Assembly (NCBI GenBank): GCA_963921425.1
Contig: OY992839.1
Span: forward strand, 10,581,409 to 10,645,408
DNA: 64,000 nucleotides
Direction of reading: 5' to 3'
From: Dryas octopetala
Taxonomy: Eukaryota; Streptophyta; Magnoliopsida; Rosales; Rosaceae
Shown: piece by piece, positions 19,761 through 32,368 of the stretch
Layout: each line of letters starts with the position of its first letter
Position numbering within the stretch: position 1 is the first letter of the stretch
Translations under genes and position numbers: made by a program
The notes under the pieces: generated by a model
Told to the model about the DNA's origin: nothing
The model's input: only the letters and a program-made list of their open reading frames with translations
Databases searched by the model: none

Positions 19761-20886
19761 ATGTGATATTTTGTTATGAAATTTAATTGAATATCCATTT
19801 TAATACAATTCTTACTTTTTTAATCTTTTTCAACAAACTTTTACTTTTAGGACTCTTTGGCATTTTTTTGGACAAAAATACTTTTTTAATCGCTACATAG
19901 TTGACATGTTAACACTCTGTCGACCAAAAAATTGAATTTAACAAAAATGTAAAAAAAAGTAGAATATAATGAATATGATGAACTGACTGCAGCACCGTCT
20001 AGTGGCTCATGTCAGAATTTTATGGAATAACATATCCATATCGGAGTTTGTTAAACTTAAATCTAAAAATGAAAAAATTGACAAAAAAATCTATAAATTT
20101 CAGATCTAAAACAACAAACCCATGTCAAAATTTTAGATCTCAAACATTAAACCCAGATCGAAATTTCATATATGGAACAACAAACTCATGTCAGATTTTA
20201 TAGAACAACATATCCAGATTGGAGTTTGTTTAACTTAGATCTAAAAAATGAAAAAATTGACAGAAAAACTAAATTTATTAGGATGCGTTTGGTAACATTT
20301 TACAAAACGGTTTTTCATTTTACAAATTCAAAAGATGACAAAAATGCGTTTGGTTGCCGTATTGAAAAAACAGTTTTTGAAAAATACAATATAGAATTTC
20401 TAGTTTACAGTGTAAATTCAGAAAACGACTAAATGATATTTTCAGTGAATTTAGAAAATATAGAGAACATAGATACAAATATATAAAAAATTTACAACTG
20501 AAAAAAAAATGAAAAAAATGAAAAAACATGTGATCTGCACCTCCTCCCCACCTTCGGCGGCAGCCCTACCTCCCGCCACTGCCCACTTCACCCATCTCTC
20601 TTCATCTCTCATCTATTCCTCTATTTCTTTCTCTCTCTACTCATCTCTCAAAATATATACTTTGTAATTTCTCTATAGTTTCCAATTCTCGCTTCAATAA
20701 ACAGATCAAGACTCCCCGCAACATCCATGACAGGAAGCTCACGATTTTAACAACTCTTACATAGAGAAAACATATCCGTTTAACTAGATCATAGGTGCTT
20801 GTAGTCTTATCTCCAATAATAATATGGCCACCAACAACTTTTCCATCTCCAAGATAGTCGCGCTAGCCTAAGTGGGTTGAGTTTTA
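19761..20886. other. AT-rich spacer with minor repeats
   Basis: 20010-20270 repeats the phrase AACAACA.A.CCATGTCA and AGATCTAAAAAATGAAAAAA in imperfect tandem. A CT-rich strip lies at 20540-20650. No gene, LTR pair or transposase seen. Confidence 0.5.
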
Positions 20887-21330
20887 TGAAGACTCTCCTT
20901 GACTGGCCATAGAAGCTATACTACTGTGTGTTTGCAAGTCAGATAACCAAACAGCCTCAAAGAGTTGGGAATGGTATACTCATCTCAAAGATTGGACTTG
21001 ATTTGTATCATATAAAACTGCAGTTTCCTACTACCTGCCATGTGAGTGCGAAGAAAGAGAGGAACTAAAAGTCTAAATATATTGACTTGGAAAACAAGAT
21101 TATTTCATTATTAGAAGTAACCTTCCATGAAATACAATAATTTTTCGTCTGTTTGCGTGCATGCCAGCTGGTATACTCGTCTCAAAAATATTCTCATGTC
21201 ATGTATGATTGTTTATTTGCATCATGTTTTATAAGACTGCAGTTTCCTACAAGCTACCTGCCATTGGGAGAGGAGTCAACAACACAATGACGCGTTTTGC
21301 TGTACGCGTTTTCCCGTCCCTTCTCTTTGA
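20887..21330 (-). pseudogene. first codons of a TIR exon plus promoter remnant
   Basis: 20887-20911 is the start of a TIR exon (ATG GCC AGT CAA GGA on the minus strand), broken after about eight codons. 20912-21330 matches the TNL-D upstream flank (53000-53430), including CATATAAAACTGCAG and ATGACGCGTTTTGC. Confidence 0.65.
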
Positions 21331-21842
21331 CTAGGAAAAATTACAATTTAGTCTTTCTAATATTTTTTATTTAAAAAAAATCTTATGACTTTTTTTTTTT
21401 TTAATAAAGCGTTTATTTTTTCTAAATAAAATCGTTTGATCAATACCTTGTCAAATTTATTTTTTCTAAATAAAATCTTTTGATCATTGCCTTGTCAAAG
21501 AAATATGTCATTATTTTTTTATTTTTTGAGAGTATAGGATATGTGTTAACCTCATACCTTTCTAAGGTATATAATGAGGTTTGTGGAGGCTGCAAAGAAG
21601 TAAAAACCTAATATAAAGCCGACAAACCAGGGCTTGACAAAGAAGTAAAAATGCACTGCCGAACAATAAAAAATGGCCGTTGACCGCTCGGCACCTGATA
21701 TGTGTGAAAAAAATAGAAAATAATGAACCAATATTATGTAACATGAAATAGTTACAATATTATTGGACTTTAGTTAGAATTTTAAAAGGCATAAGGCTTT
21801 TTCAGTATATTATAAAACTAAAGGATCTAAATGAAAGTCTCC
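21331..21842. mobile_element. non-coding insertion in the promoter remnant
   Basis: TNL-D reads CCCTTCTCTTTGACTCTTTCC without a break at 53415; here about 510 bp stands between TTTGACT and TTCCTTTTAATC. The inside has two copies of TTTTCTAAATAAAATC and the phrase AACCTAATATAAAGCCG, shared with the insertion at 30481-30841. Both inserts end AGTCTCCC, so they look like one family. Confidence 0.5.
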
Positions 21843-21944
21843 CTTCCTTTTAATCTGCCGGCATTTCAACTTTCATTATTAAGTGGATGATTCTTTTATA
21901 GTTGGATTGTTTTTGTTAATTAAATTACTAATTACTTCACTATA

Positions 21945-24095
21945 ACTAAGGAGTAAAATTTCGGTTTTGACGATTTTGGATAAAATTGGACAAAAACGAC
22001 GGAAATTGTTATCAAAAAATGAAAATTTTGAATGAAACTTGACTATATGTTTATTTAATATATTATCTACTACATTGATAAAAAACATTAAAGAAACCAA
22101 ATAATATAATAGATTTCATGTGATATAAGGTAAATATAATGCGCGCTGTAGGCAAATACTGTTAAATAAAAATAGTTCACTAATTAACAATTACATAAAA
22201 ATGACCTTTTTTTAAGGGATATTTAATCATTTTGAATTCAATTGTCCTTAAAACATATGTGGACAAATAAGAAAATGACATGTGTTGTTATTTTCTAAAT
22301 CACTTAATCCAATAACCAAACACAATTCAAATAGATTGTGAGATCTCGAAAAGTTGGTTTATAATTTATTTTGAAGTAAATAATGATTTATTCATAATTA
22401 TCTTGTTAATTTGAAGATATTATAATTTTTCTGAGGAATTTTGGAAGGAAATAAATGAATTTGAAATCGTAGAAAAATAAGATTTATCGATACGAGCTCA
22501 CAAGATTTTACATAACGTTTTTCGGACCTCGAAGTTAATTTTGGTGAGTTATTTGAATTTTAAGTGATTTCGGCGAGTCATTGAGGAACAATAAAAATTA
22601 GGAAAGACCAGCCTTGATTTAATCTTGTTGGAAAGGTTTCGAGTCAACGAGCGCATAGACGCAAATGGAACGTGTTTTTTTTTTTTTTTCCTTTCCTTTC
22701 CTTTTTTTTTCTTTTCTTTTTTCTTTTTTTTTTAAAGAAAATTAGGATTGAATACTAAATCCTAATAATTTTTTTGTATAACATGAAAACCATATAATAT
22801 TTCAATTGAACTACTAAATTTAAATGTAGCTTTTTAGATTAGGTCACAAACATGTTAGCCCCTTTGATTTGAGCCTTTTCCATTTGACATTTTTGTTTTT
22901 TGGCCCACATAGGATGGGTGTTAGTTAAAATTTATAAGGTTTTGAAAAAATTGTCCTTGAGGTTTTTATATTATCTTAAAAATTTGCTAATGTAGTTTCA
23001 ACTTCACATTTAGTTGTGATTGTACTACACTCACAACTTCAAATTTAGTTGTGACTGAACAACAGTCACATCTAAGTTGTGAGACAGTCACAGTTAAGTT
23101 GTGACTTAATCAAATTTTTTTTAGAGAAATTATACTATAATATAATATAAATAAAGGTCAAAACAATACTTTTACTCAAAATAATACATAGTATAGTGGT
23201 GTGAGTTGTCTTTTTCAATTTACCAAGACAGTCACAGTGAAGTTGTGACTGAATTTATATTTTTTTTAATACAATATAGTATAAATTAATGTAATATTAT
23301 TTTTATTTTTTTTATTGTAGTAGCATATAATGTAATATTTGTAAATTATAATACCTTTTACTTTATTATTTTGTTTGACTTTTCAACTAATATCTAATCT
23401 AAAATACTATTTAATTTTGGTACATAAACTAAAAAGTTATTGAAATTTAGTAGTTAAAATGAATGAACCTTTTTCTTTTTTCTTTTTTTTCTTTCCTTCT
23501 TCCTTTTCCCCCGTGACCTCTCCTGCTCTCCAATCTTCCCTTTCTCTCTCCAGTCTTCAATTTCTTTTCTTTTCTCTTCCCTCAGTTCTCACGCAGGCAT
23601 ACTTCTCTTTCTCTCTCCAGTCCTTCCCTCCCCCTCCTCCCTCCCCAATCTCTTCTCTCTCCTCTATCTCCCTCCCTCTCCCTCCCCCTCCCCGATCTCC
23701 TTCTCTTCCGGATCTCCTTTCCCCCTGGATCTCCTATCCCTCCGGCGACGGCGACCTCTTTCTTCCCAATCTATTTTCTCCCTTCGGCGATGGCGGCCCT
23801 CTCTCCCTTCAGTCTCATTTCTCCCTCCCTAATCTCTTCCCTCTCCTCCCTCTCCCTCCCTCTCCCTCCCCCTCCCCGGTATCCTTCTCTTCCGGATCTC
23901 CTCTCCCTCCAGCGACGACGACCTCTTTCTTCCCGATCTCTTCTCTTCCTCCGGCAACGGCGGCCCTTTCTCCCTTCGATCTCTACGCCAAATTTTGGAA
24001 AAATTTTTATGAAAAATAACGGATGTGTGATAAAATTTCTGGACCCCAAAAAAACCAAAATTTCGGCAAAATTTTTGAAATTTCATTCCTTGACT
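21945..24095. mobile_element. 2.1-kb insertion of unknown class
   Basis: The TNL-D flank reads TTACTTCACTACGG..TTATTATTACA; here about 2.15 kb separates the two halves. The ends are roughly inverted (AAGGAGTAAAATTTCGG against GGAATGAAATTTCAA). Inside are poly(T), AGTTGTGACTG/CAGTCACA words (23000-23260) and a pyrimidine-rich block (23490-23980) with two imperfect copies of a phrase around CTTCTCTTCCGGATCTCCT. No transposase or polymerase domain. The open frames in the CT-rich block are low complexity and not called. Confidence 0.5.
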
Positions 24096-24137
24096 ACAAC
24101 TAATTATAACATTTTTAAATTATATATCAAATGTTTA

Positions 24138-25389
24138 GAGAGCTGCTATTTGCACACTTTTTTTTTTTTTTCTTTTTGCACACACTTTTCTCTTACACAC
24201 CTCCTACCATCTTTTAAAATGTAAAATTTCTTTTTAACACACTCCTCTCATTACCAAACTACCTCAAATCTCATTAATCTTATCAAATTTCTCTTACACA
24301 CCCCACCCAATCCATCCAAACAATACACGGTCAACTCTTTCAAACAATACACACCCTTACCCCAAACCTCACGCCCACCTGATCTTAGCCAAGAACACAC
24401 CCCTGTATACCAACATCATCATCGGAGCTGTCACCACCGCCGTCAACTCAGTCGTCGAAGTCGCCATCAACTCACTACTGTCAATCCGCCGTTGGTGGTC
24501 TCACCACCTTACTACAACATCATAACCATTGTTGTCAACTCATAATTATGCCTGAAGCTAAATTATTTTGATTCATATGCAAATCTAGGTTTTTTTTATC
24601 AAATTTAAATTGGTTAATCCATCCCAGACCTATTTTTTTATATTCAAGATAATTTGGAGCGCGGGTTTTCTGGGTTTCAAGATTGAAATTTTGGGTTTGG
24701 GTTATAGGATTTCGCAGGTCGTTCGACACTGGTCTACCAAACATTTCGGTTTTGTTCAGTAGTAAGCTGTCGAACGAAACTGAAAGGTTCGACATCTTAC
24801 TACGGAACAAAACTGAAAGGTTCGACAGCTTACTATCGAACGAAACCGAAATGTTCAGCAGACCAGTGTCGAACGACCTGCGAATCCGAAAATGAATAAC
24901 CAGAAAATTCACTCTTGCACTCTAAAAAACCTCACTCCAAATCATCGCAAACAGACGAAAAATGTATTGGGATTGATTAACCAATTGAAATTAGATAAGA
25001 AAACATTAGATTTACATTTAAATCCAAAAATTTTAGGTTAGGGCATGCCTCCAACTTCCAATGGCTATTGTGGAGAGATGATGCATGGCGGCAATGAAGG
25101 CGAGTTGACAGTGGGAGGTGAGTGTCGACAATTTTGGGATGAAGGTGGGGTCACGGGTGGGGTGTGTTTTGGTTGTGGTTGGAGGTGAGGTTGAGGATGA
25201 GGTGTGTAGTTGTGGTTTAGGAGTGTTGAGTTTAGGGTGTGTAAGGAGAGGTTTTTTTTTTTTTTTTTTTTTTTCAAATTATGTGTGTTGTCTTTTAAGG
25301 TAATTTTTTTTTTGTCAATTAAGTAATTTCACAAAATAAGTTGTGGGGGTATGCAAAAAGAAAAAAAAAAAGTGCAAATAGCAGCACTC
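24138..25389. mobile_element. Mutator-like non-autonomous element, 1252 bp
   Basis: Ends GAGAGCTGCTATTTGCAC and, inverted, GAGTGCTGCTATTTGCAC, followed on both sides by T/A runs and CTTTTTGCA. The 8-bp duplication AATGTTTA flanks it (24130-24137 and 25390-25397). The empty site is visible beside TNL-D (CAAATGTTTATCACACC). It encodes no transposase. A MULE is favoured by end type; an 8-bp duplication could also mean hAT. Confidence 0.7.
24707..24888. repeat. long palindrome inside the element
   Basis: Arms of about 70 bp (24707-24774 and 24820-24888) are near-perfect inverted repeats around GGTCGTTCGACACTGGTCT, with a loop of about 45 nt. A transcript would fold into a long hairpin. Confidence 0.75.
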
Positions 25390-25397
25390 AATGTTTA

Positions 25398-26564
25398 TCA
25401 CATCAAGTTCCATTTTTGTACAATTAGCCAAATACAGATCCATCCATCTCCATTTCAGCAACTAATTATTCAAACTGCACGTATACGGGGCTTGTTAGAG
25501 GTTAGCCTTTAATTTAACCCTTCATATTGGTAAGTTCGTTTGCATGATTCATTGGTTAGGAATATGATAAAAAAAGGACTTCTATCCGGATCTTTTAATT
25601 TTACATTCTATAAACTAAAATTTTATGACTTTTAGAATACTAACTAAAATTCAATAATATTGTAACAATTTCACGTTATATAAATATTGGTCTATTAGTT
25701 TCTATGTTTTTTCACTCATATTGGGCATTGAGCACTCAGCGGCTATTGACCTCATTCCCTGAGCCCTGTATAAAATTTCAGAATTAAAACCTAACATGCA
25801 GCATCCATAAATTAACTTCATTCTACACCTTAAGAGGATATATGGGGAGAACCCGTAATCTATACCCTCAAAAAAAAAATGATAACATATTTCTTTGACA
25901 TGGCGGTGATTAAAGGATTTTATTTAGAAAAAACAAACTTATAAAGTTTCAGTCCCAAGAAAAAATGTAATAAAGACTAAATTCTAATTTCTATAAAAAG
26001 GATGGTACAATTTAATTATGGTCTAGGAAAAACAATGATGTCTCTTAATTTTTTTCTTGAACGAAACATTTACAAAAACAGAGACCACTTAATACACCAA
26101 TTTCCCAACAATCTATTCGCAATAATAGACGTATGAAAACTTTCAACCAAATTTGAGAACCCATTTTTCATGAGTAACCTTCAATCTGCAACGAAGTTGC
26201 TTCAAAATTAACATCTTTTATTGGAAGACATGTCTGCTCTATATGATTTATATGTCTAAGTATAGAAAAAGTGAATGTCACGTATGAAAATTCATACAGT
26301 TCATTGTAATACCCTGGTACCGGGTGATTGATAATTATAACAAAGTAATTAAGATGTATCACATCCCCTCCTATATCCTAGAGAAGAAGGTAAAAGTAGA
26401 AACATTAACTAGCAACAATTATCAGTGTAATCATATGTATGTTCATCATTTTTCTTTAATTAATAGCTAATTAGTATTAAAAACAAGCTGTAACATGTGT
26501 GTGAGCTGAGCACAACGCGACATCAGACCGTTGGGCAACGAACAAGCTGTAAGGTCTTCTTAAA
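25398..26564. other. duplicated intergenic spacer
   Basis: Matches 53570-54751 beside TNL-E nearly throughout (words AGCACTCAGCGGCTATTGACC, GGATATATGGGGAGAACCCG). No gene. Confidence 0.5.
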
Positions 26565-26943
26565 TAGAGGAATGCTATTCACCTTCTCCACCGACATTTT
26601 TCTTTATTATTCTCATTTCACAATGTAATTTCATGATTAGAACCGTTTATCTTTTAGATAATTATTTAAAAATCATCTCTACAAAAAATTAACTAAATCG
26701 AAAATCGTTTGATTATGTAATTGTTACAAATAAATTAATGGTGAATCAAATTATTACAAAAACCGTATGTTTATTTTATCACAGTTACATAACCAAACGA
26801 TTTTCAATTTGGTTGATTTGTTGAAGATAAAATCTTTATAGTTAGATCTAAAAAATGAACGGTTCCGATCATAAATTCATATTGTGGAATGAGAATAATA
26901 ATAAAAAAGATCGATGAAGAAGGTAGATAGCATTCAATTTCCC
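26565..26943. mobile_element. MITE with TCTTAAA target duplication
   Basis: Arms GAATGCTATTCACCTTCTCC and inverse GAAGGTAGATAGCATTC, extending about 100 bp through TTATTCTCATT.CACAAT and GAACCGTT. Flanked by TCTTAAA (26558-26564, 26944-26950). Empty site at 12840 and 46797. Copy at 54752-55129. Confidence 0.7.
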
Positions 26944-27877
26944 TCTTAAAAAAACCTAACTACTTAAAAATACAACATTTACTCACTACACCCAACCAAA
27001 TTTGGAAATATAACAAAATTAAACCCTTATATTTGAAACTGATAACATTATCATTTTAAAAAAAAAAAATTCTTTTTCAAATGGACTGAGTAGAGACCAT
27101 GGCTGCCAGCGGCCCGCCTTATCGATTGGGTTGCAAATATATATATATATATACATATCTCTCTCTCAATCTAACTTTTACAGTGTCATTTTTATTTCTT
27201 AAAATTTTAGAAATTATTTTATTATTCAAGGTAAGGTTTTTTAGTCACTCTGGAAAGGGTTACAATTGTCCTTAAAAACTCATTAATATTTGGGGTGCAG
27301 AGATAAACTTTTGGGTTGATATAGAACTTCCATTTAATACGGACTGGGCTGATTTAAAAGTGAACCTTGGGCCGCTTGGGCTAGAACCTTGGGCCTATAG
27401 GCCGAGCTGAACTTAAGGTCTAATTAATTTTCGGCCTTGCTTGGACTTGACCCAATCCCACCTAGTTAGATGCATATCCATTGTTCTGACTATATCGAAG
27501 TGATTTGAAGAATTTTTTCAAGGTGAGAAATATGTCAGGATTCTAATATGTTAAATATTCGGTTCCTTTGAATATACCCATAAAAGAATTAATGTAATTT
27601 TTTTTTTTCTTTTTGCAGCTAAAAAAGACTTTATTTATTCAAAGATAAGGAACAACCAATGAGGCCATCATGTACCCAAACATGAATATCAGAAAACACA
27701 AGTGCATGCTTAACAAAAGATGTGCTTCTCCGTCAGCATATAGTTTGACAAATTCCCGAGGGGCCAACTCCATCGAGAATTAACCTAAACACTCGAAAAT
27801 TACCATAGGAGCTGGTGGGTTAGCGATGTGCACAATTCACAAATGCTGCCATCAAAACTGGTGAACCAAAAACAACA
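26944..27877. other. 3' flank of TNL-C
   Basis: Contains a short (AT)n at 27138, then the conserved receptor 3' flank from 27405. No other gene. Confidence 0.5.
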
Positions 27878-30480
27878 TCAGAAGCCCCACTTTGAGAAAG
27901 CCAAATCCGCCAGAAAACAAAAGCAATGGAAACAAGAGCAAAGCCCCCTGCTCTTGTTGATGATGATGAATCGATGATGATCCACATTCCTATCATCATC
28001 ATATTTGATCGACTTCCATAACATCTGAGGCTCCACCAAGACAAGGCTCATTCTGTTGTTGAGGATTCGACGGCTCCAAAGACAAGGAAAGCCATTGCCC
28101 TTGAAGATGATCATTACAATCATCAGATTCATCTACTTCCATGACATTGGAGGCCCCATGCAGCTTATTATTCTGTTGAAGATTCATTGGCTCCGAAGAC
28201 AATTAAGAAAGTTGTTAGCTAGCTCTTGATGCTGATCCACATTCGTATCATCATCATCATCATATTCATCGACTTCCATGACATCTGACAAGGCTTATTC
28301 TGCTGCTGTTGCTCATCAACATCCGTATCATTGGCTCCAATCAAGGACAAAGAAAGCCCTGCTCTTGCTGATGATGAGTACTATTGACTGTGATCATGGC
28401 ATTACTACCATCCTCCTGGTATATTAGGTGGACCCCGCAGGAAAGCCATTTGATCTCTTGTAGGTCTTTAAAGTCAACTCGACACATAAGAGGCAACAAT
28501 AATAGATTCTCTATGTCCAAATCCGGCTTGAGTTCATTACCTGGAATATACTGCGACCACACATGACCTGAGTCTGAACTCAAAAAACCCCAAAACTCAT
28601 AAGAATTGCATTCGCATTCATTGATGTAAATTGTGGCTTTAAAATGTGGAAAATCATATGAATCCACTTGTAATTCAAAAACAAGACAGAGTGCAGTGCC
28701 TGCATTCTCCCATTTGAAATTCTGGAGGATTTCAAAACCAACTTCACATGTATCATTCTCGCAAAGCCAAATTTAACGAGGAAATTCACGTATATAATTT
28801 GAGTCCTTAACACAGCTGGACCATTTTGGAACTTCACATCCCGAGAAGATCACTTGGAAATCATGCTGTCTAGAAGATACCTGTAACACAGTAATCACGA
28901 TCAAGTTCCAAAACCGAAAGATGTCTTAACGCATAAATGTTGCATGGCAGATTTGAAAGGTTTTTACACTCACTTAGAAATTAGAATTAACTTCCGAAGC
29001 CCAATGGGCCAATGGCATATCCAATTGATGATGACAACTCTTTAATGGCAGTGCTCGATAGATCTAAATACATCAAGGATTCCATATTTCCCGCAATTTC
29101 TGGGAAACGTTTAAGCCTTTCACAACCTCCAAGACACATAAATTTCCGACATTTCATGGTGACTAGTTTTGGAAAGTCTATAAGGTTAGAGCAGTACATA
29201 AGCCTCAAATGACCTAGCTTTTCAAGAAATCCAACAGAAGGATGAACCTCGACTAAACTTGTACAGTAATCTAGATTCAACTTCTCTAGGTTTGGGATTG
29301 TTGAGAAGTCTGGGATTTCTGTTAGGAATTCAGAGCCAAATAAATCAATAGATTTCAGATTTTGCAAACTCTATGACATGAAAAAAAAAAAAAAAAAAAA
29401 GATTTGATGTTTTTTGAAGGATTTACAACATAATATCAAAAAATAAACTCTTAAAATGGATTGAAGTAATTTAAAGTACCTTTAGTCCCTTCCATAGTCG
29501 TGTCAGACAACTGTCATGCATTTTCAAAGCAACAAGTTTCCTTGGAAGAAAATTGGATGGCACAGATTGTGAAGGATATTTAGGCCAATCAAACCATCTC
29601 AAGTTGTTGGAGAGATAATGAATGTCATGTCCAGAAAGCCGTGCATTAGAATTTATCAAAAAATTGAGATTTTTCATCTTTGAGAAGCTGTTAGCAACCA
29701 AGGGTATCTCATCTGCTTTGGGCAAGTTTACTATGATACCTCTAATTTGATCAGTTCCCTATAGTATGAAAAAGCAATAGCATTAACAAATGAAAGTTCT
29801 TTATTAAATGAAAATGAAAGCTCAACTGGTTTAAAACTCGAAATATTTTTCTTTAAGATTTTGGAAGGAAATTAATTACTCAAGCTCTTGATTACCAAAT
29901 TGATTATACAATAAATATATATATTATACTTACTATATCTTCGGTTAGAACATCATAAACATCCATGTGAAACCACAATCTGCTACACTTTCTAGGATAA
30001 TTAGGCGATTCTTGACGAACTATTTCTTTACCCATTTCTTCTACCAAGTCATGCATCGAAATCCTTTCATATTGGTCAATACTTATTAGTGCCTTTTCTA
30101 TGAGAGGGTCGAGGTCACAACCTTCTCGTATTTGTATCACATATTCCATGCTTTCACCTTTAAAAAAACATGCAATGTCAAGGAATACAGCCTTCTCAAG
30201 ATCTTCTAATGCCTCGTAACTTATTTGGAGAACTTGTTGAATTTGTTTCTTAGGAACTATTCTGCAACTATCTAATGCAGCTTGCCACTTACCTATACTT
30301 ATACCACATAGATGAGAACCTAAAACTATCAAAGCCAATGGAAGACCTTGACCATAGTGTACTGCACGTTTTGTGACTTCCACATAAGCATCCAAAGGTT
30401 CATCTCTTTTGAAGGCATTCCAACTGAAGAGCTTGATGGCTTCATGATAACCTAATGTCTTGGCCTCGTATATTAAATTA

Positions 30481-30841
30481 AGAGATAATTAAGCTTAGAT
30501 ACTTTAGAAAAACAGTTTTTAGATGGAGACCGGGAGTGTTCTAAAATTTATAAGAAAATCTTTTTAATTCATAATAAAGTCCTTCCCCGATTTGAAGGGT
30601 ATTTCCCTATATTTGAAGGGTATTTCCCCTTCTAGGATGTAGAATGAGCTTTGTAGAGGGTTTAGGGTATATGGTATAGGGTTTAGGGTTTAGGGTTTTA
30701 ACTCCGTCCAAATTCTCGGAGTTAAAACCTAATATAAAGCCGTCAAAGAAAAAAAATAAAATGACTCAATTAAAAATCCTAAATCACTACCGGTCTTAGT
30801 CTAAGAAAGACTCATAAAATGGATTGTACTCTAAGTCTCCC
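30481..30841. mobile_element. 361-bp insert with telomere-like repeats
   Basis: Interrupts the TNL-C NB-ARC exon and is flanked by TTAAATTA on both sides (30473-30480, 30842-30849). The uninterrupted form is in the other copies (TGTATTAAATTAATTTGATG). It carries about three TTTAGGG-like units near 30660-30700. The end AGTCTCCC and the phrase AACCTAATATAAAGCCG are shared with 21331-21842. Confidence 0.65.
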
Positions 30842-32016
30842 TTAAATTAATTTGATGGGCAGTTAGCAAATTCTTATCTCTTGTCGTAATGATAATTCTA
30901 CTTGCCAAACCAGATTCTCGAGCTAACTTATTTAATTGTTCCAAAGAATTAAGAGAACCTTTTTATGACTGAACCTTTTCTTTATCACATTGACTCCTTC
31001 ATCATCACTTATCACCTCCAAGTTTTTATCACCTCCAAGTTTTTATCCCCTAAAATTTCAAGAAGCAAAGTCTTTTGTAGTTGGACTAGGCCATGTTTCA
31101 TTGATGTTTCTCTAACATTTACCAAAAAACAACTACCTTCAAACTTATGGAAAATGGAATTATAAACAGCTTTGGCAATTGTTGTTTTCCCTATTCCACC
31201 AATCCCCCATATCCCTACCATCCGAACATCGTTTTCCCCAACAGCTAATAGCTCGTCCATATCTTGTAGACAAATCTCTATTCCAATTGGATACATCCAA
31301 ATGCGTATGATTTAATACTTGAATTGATATCTCCTTAACAATCTTGTGGATAAATTGAGATTCACGTCTGTCAATTTAAAAGCAAACAAAACATTTAAAT
31401 TGAGATTCGTTCTCTTATTGGCCGGGATTCCCTCATTTAGAAAATTATATATAATAATATATATAAGGCATGATATAAAGGAAGTGCTCGAACACTAACT
31501 GTTAATAAGATATCAACTATTGTTTTTACCCATCATAAGATATAATCCCATCATTTGAATTGCATATTTTTTAAATCTCTAAAAAAAATCAATTAAAATG
31601 AAATTTTCAATCCCCCATATCCCTACCACACGATAGGTATATGGGTCTTGAATCTTGTACTAGATTTTTTAATTTTTATTTAATTTTTAAGATTATCTTA
31701 AAGAAAATGTTTATTTTTTGTAAAGTAGATAGCTATACCCATGCAACATATATAAAAGGACACTAGAATGGTTAGAATTATACCCATCCACATAAGGCCA
31801 TCCAGATAAATTTCCTGCTTTAGAAAGAGTTTCCCTCCATCTTTGCACCTTATCCATGTTATCCTTGAATTTGTGTTCAAGTTGGGCAAATGCCTCACCA
31901 AAAATTCCTATCCAATTCCGTACATCCTTTGGATCCACCTTGCAAAAAATTGGCAAAACCAATTGTTGCTTTGATTCTTTACATTGAAGAATTTTAATGA
32001 GTTCATCCAAACACCA

Positions 32017-32210
32017 CACTACAAAAAATATGAGTAAAGCCCACTAATGATTGGCGGTTATAAAAGGGGTGGCAATTAGCAATAGGGACTAAAGTGCCTC
32101 TATTTTAACAAAAATGGGTGGCAATTGGGCAATATGCACTAAAGTTTTAAATTGCCTCCCTTTTTGTAGCCACCAATTATTAGTGGGCTTTGCTCATATT
32201 TTTTGTAGTG
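32017..32210. mobile_element. 194-bp CACTA MITE in the TNL-C TIR exon
   Basis: Starts CACTACAAAAAATATGAG and ends in the inverse, CTCATATTTTTTGTAGTG; the arms match over about 35 bp with two mismatches. The 3-bp duplication CCA (32014-32016, 32211-32213) is exact and the uninterrupted exon reads AACACCACCTCGAGG in the paralogs. Confidence 0.9.
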
Positions 32211-32368
32211 CCACCTCGAGGAGCATAGTTTTGAGAGAAGACAATGAGAGATATCTTTGACTCTTCAATTGCTTTGAGAAGCGCTGGAGATATTTCTTCT
32301 CCTCTCCTAAGCTCATCGTATATGAAGGTGTGAATTCCATTTTGAACCAAAGCGTTGTGCAAATGGTC

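Larger units (their letters stand above)
27878..32368 (-). pseudogene. TNL-C, heavily decayed TIR-NBS-LRR
   Basis: Remnant exons: TIR 31784-32368 (broken by a CACTA MITE at 32017-32210 and lacking its first 40 or so codons), NB-ARC 29934-31367, short exon 29480-29758, LRR exon 28987-29370 and C-JID/tail 27878-28880. P-loop GGIGKTT and GLPL (QGLPLALIVLG) survive, but a 17-bp tandem duplication at 31012-31046 shifts frame, kinase-2 is deleted (LIL joins WNN), and a 361-bp insert sits at 30481-30841. Most LRRs are deleted. The C-JID (EVPKWSS, FKWENAG) has an in-frame stop. Tail modules WLSLSLEPSN and MEVDESDD remain. It lacks the intron-2 retroelement of A, D and E and is the most diverged large copy. 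Confidence 0.85.

Noticed and set aside
23459-24224. Open frames rich in Ser, Pro and Leu (plus) and Arg, Glu and Gly (minus)
   Set aside because: Both are translations of a CT-rich low-complexity block inside an insertion; several frames are open at once and no start context or domain supports a gene.
30660-30710. Chromosome end or true telomere
   Set aside because: Only about three TTTAGGG-like units inside a 361-bp insert with receptor DNA on both sides.
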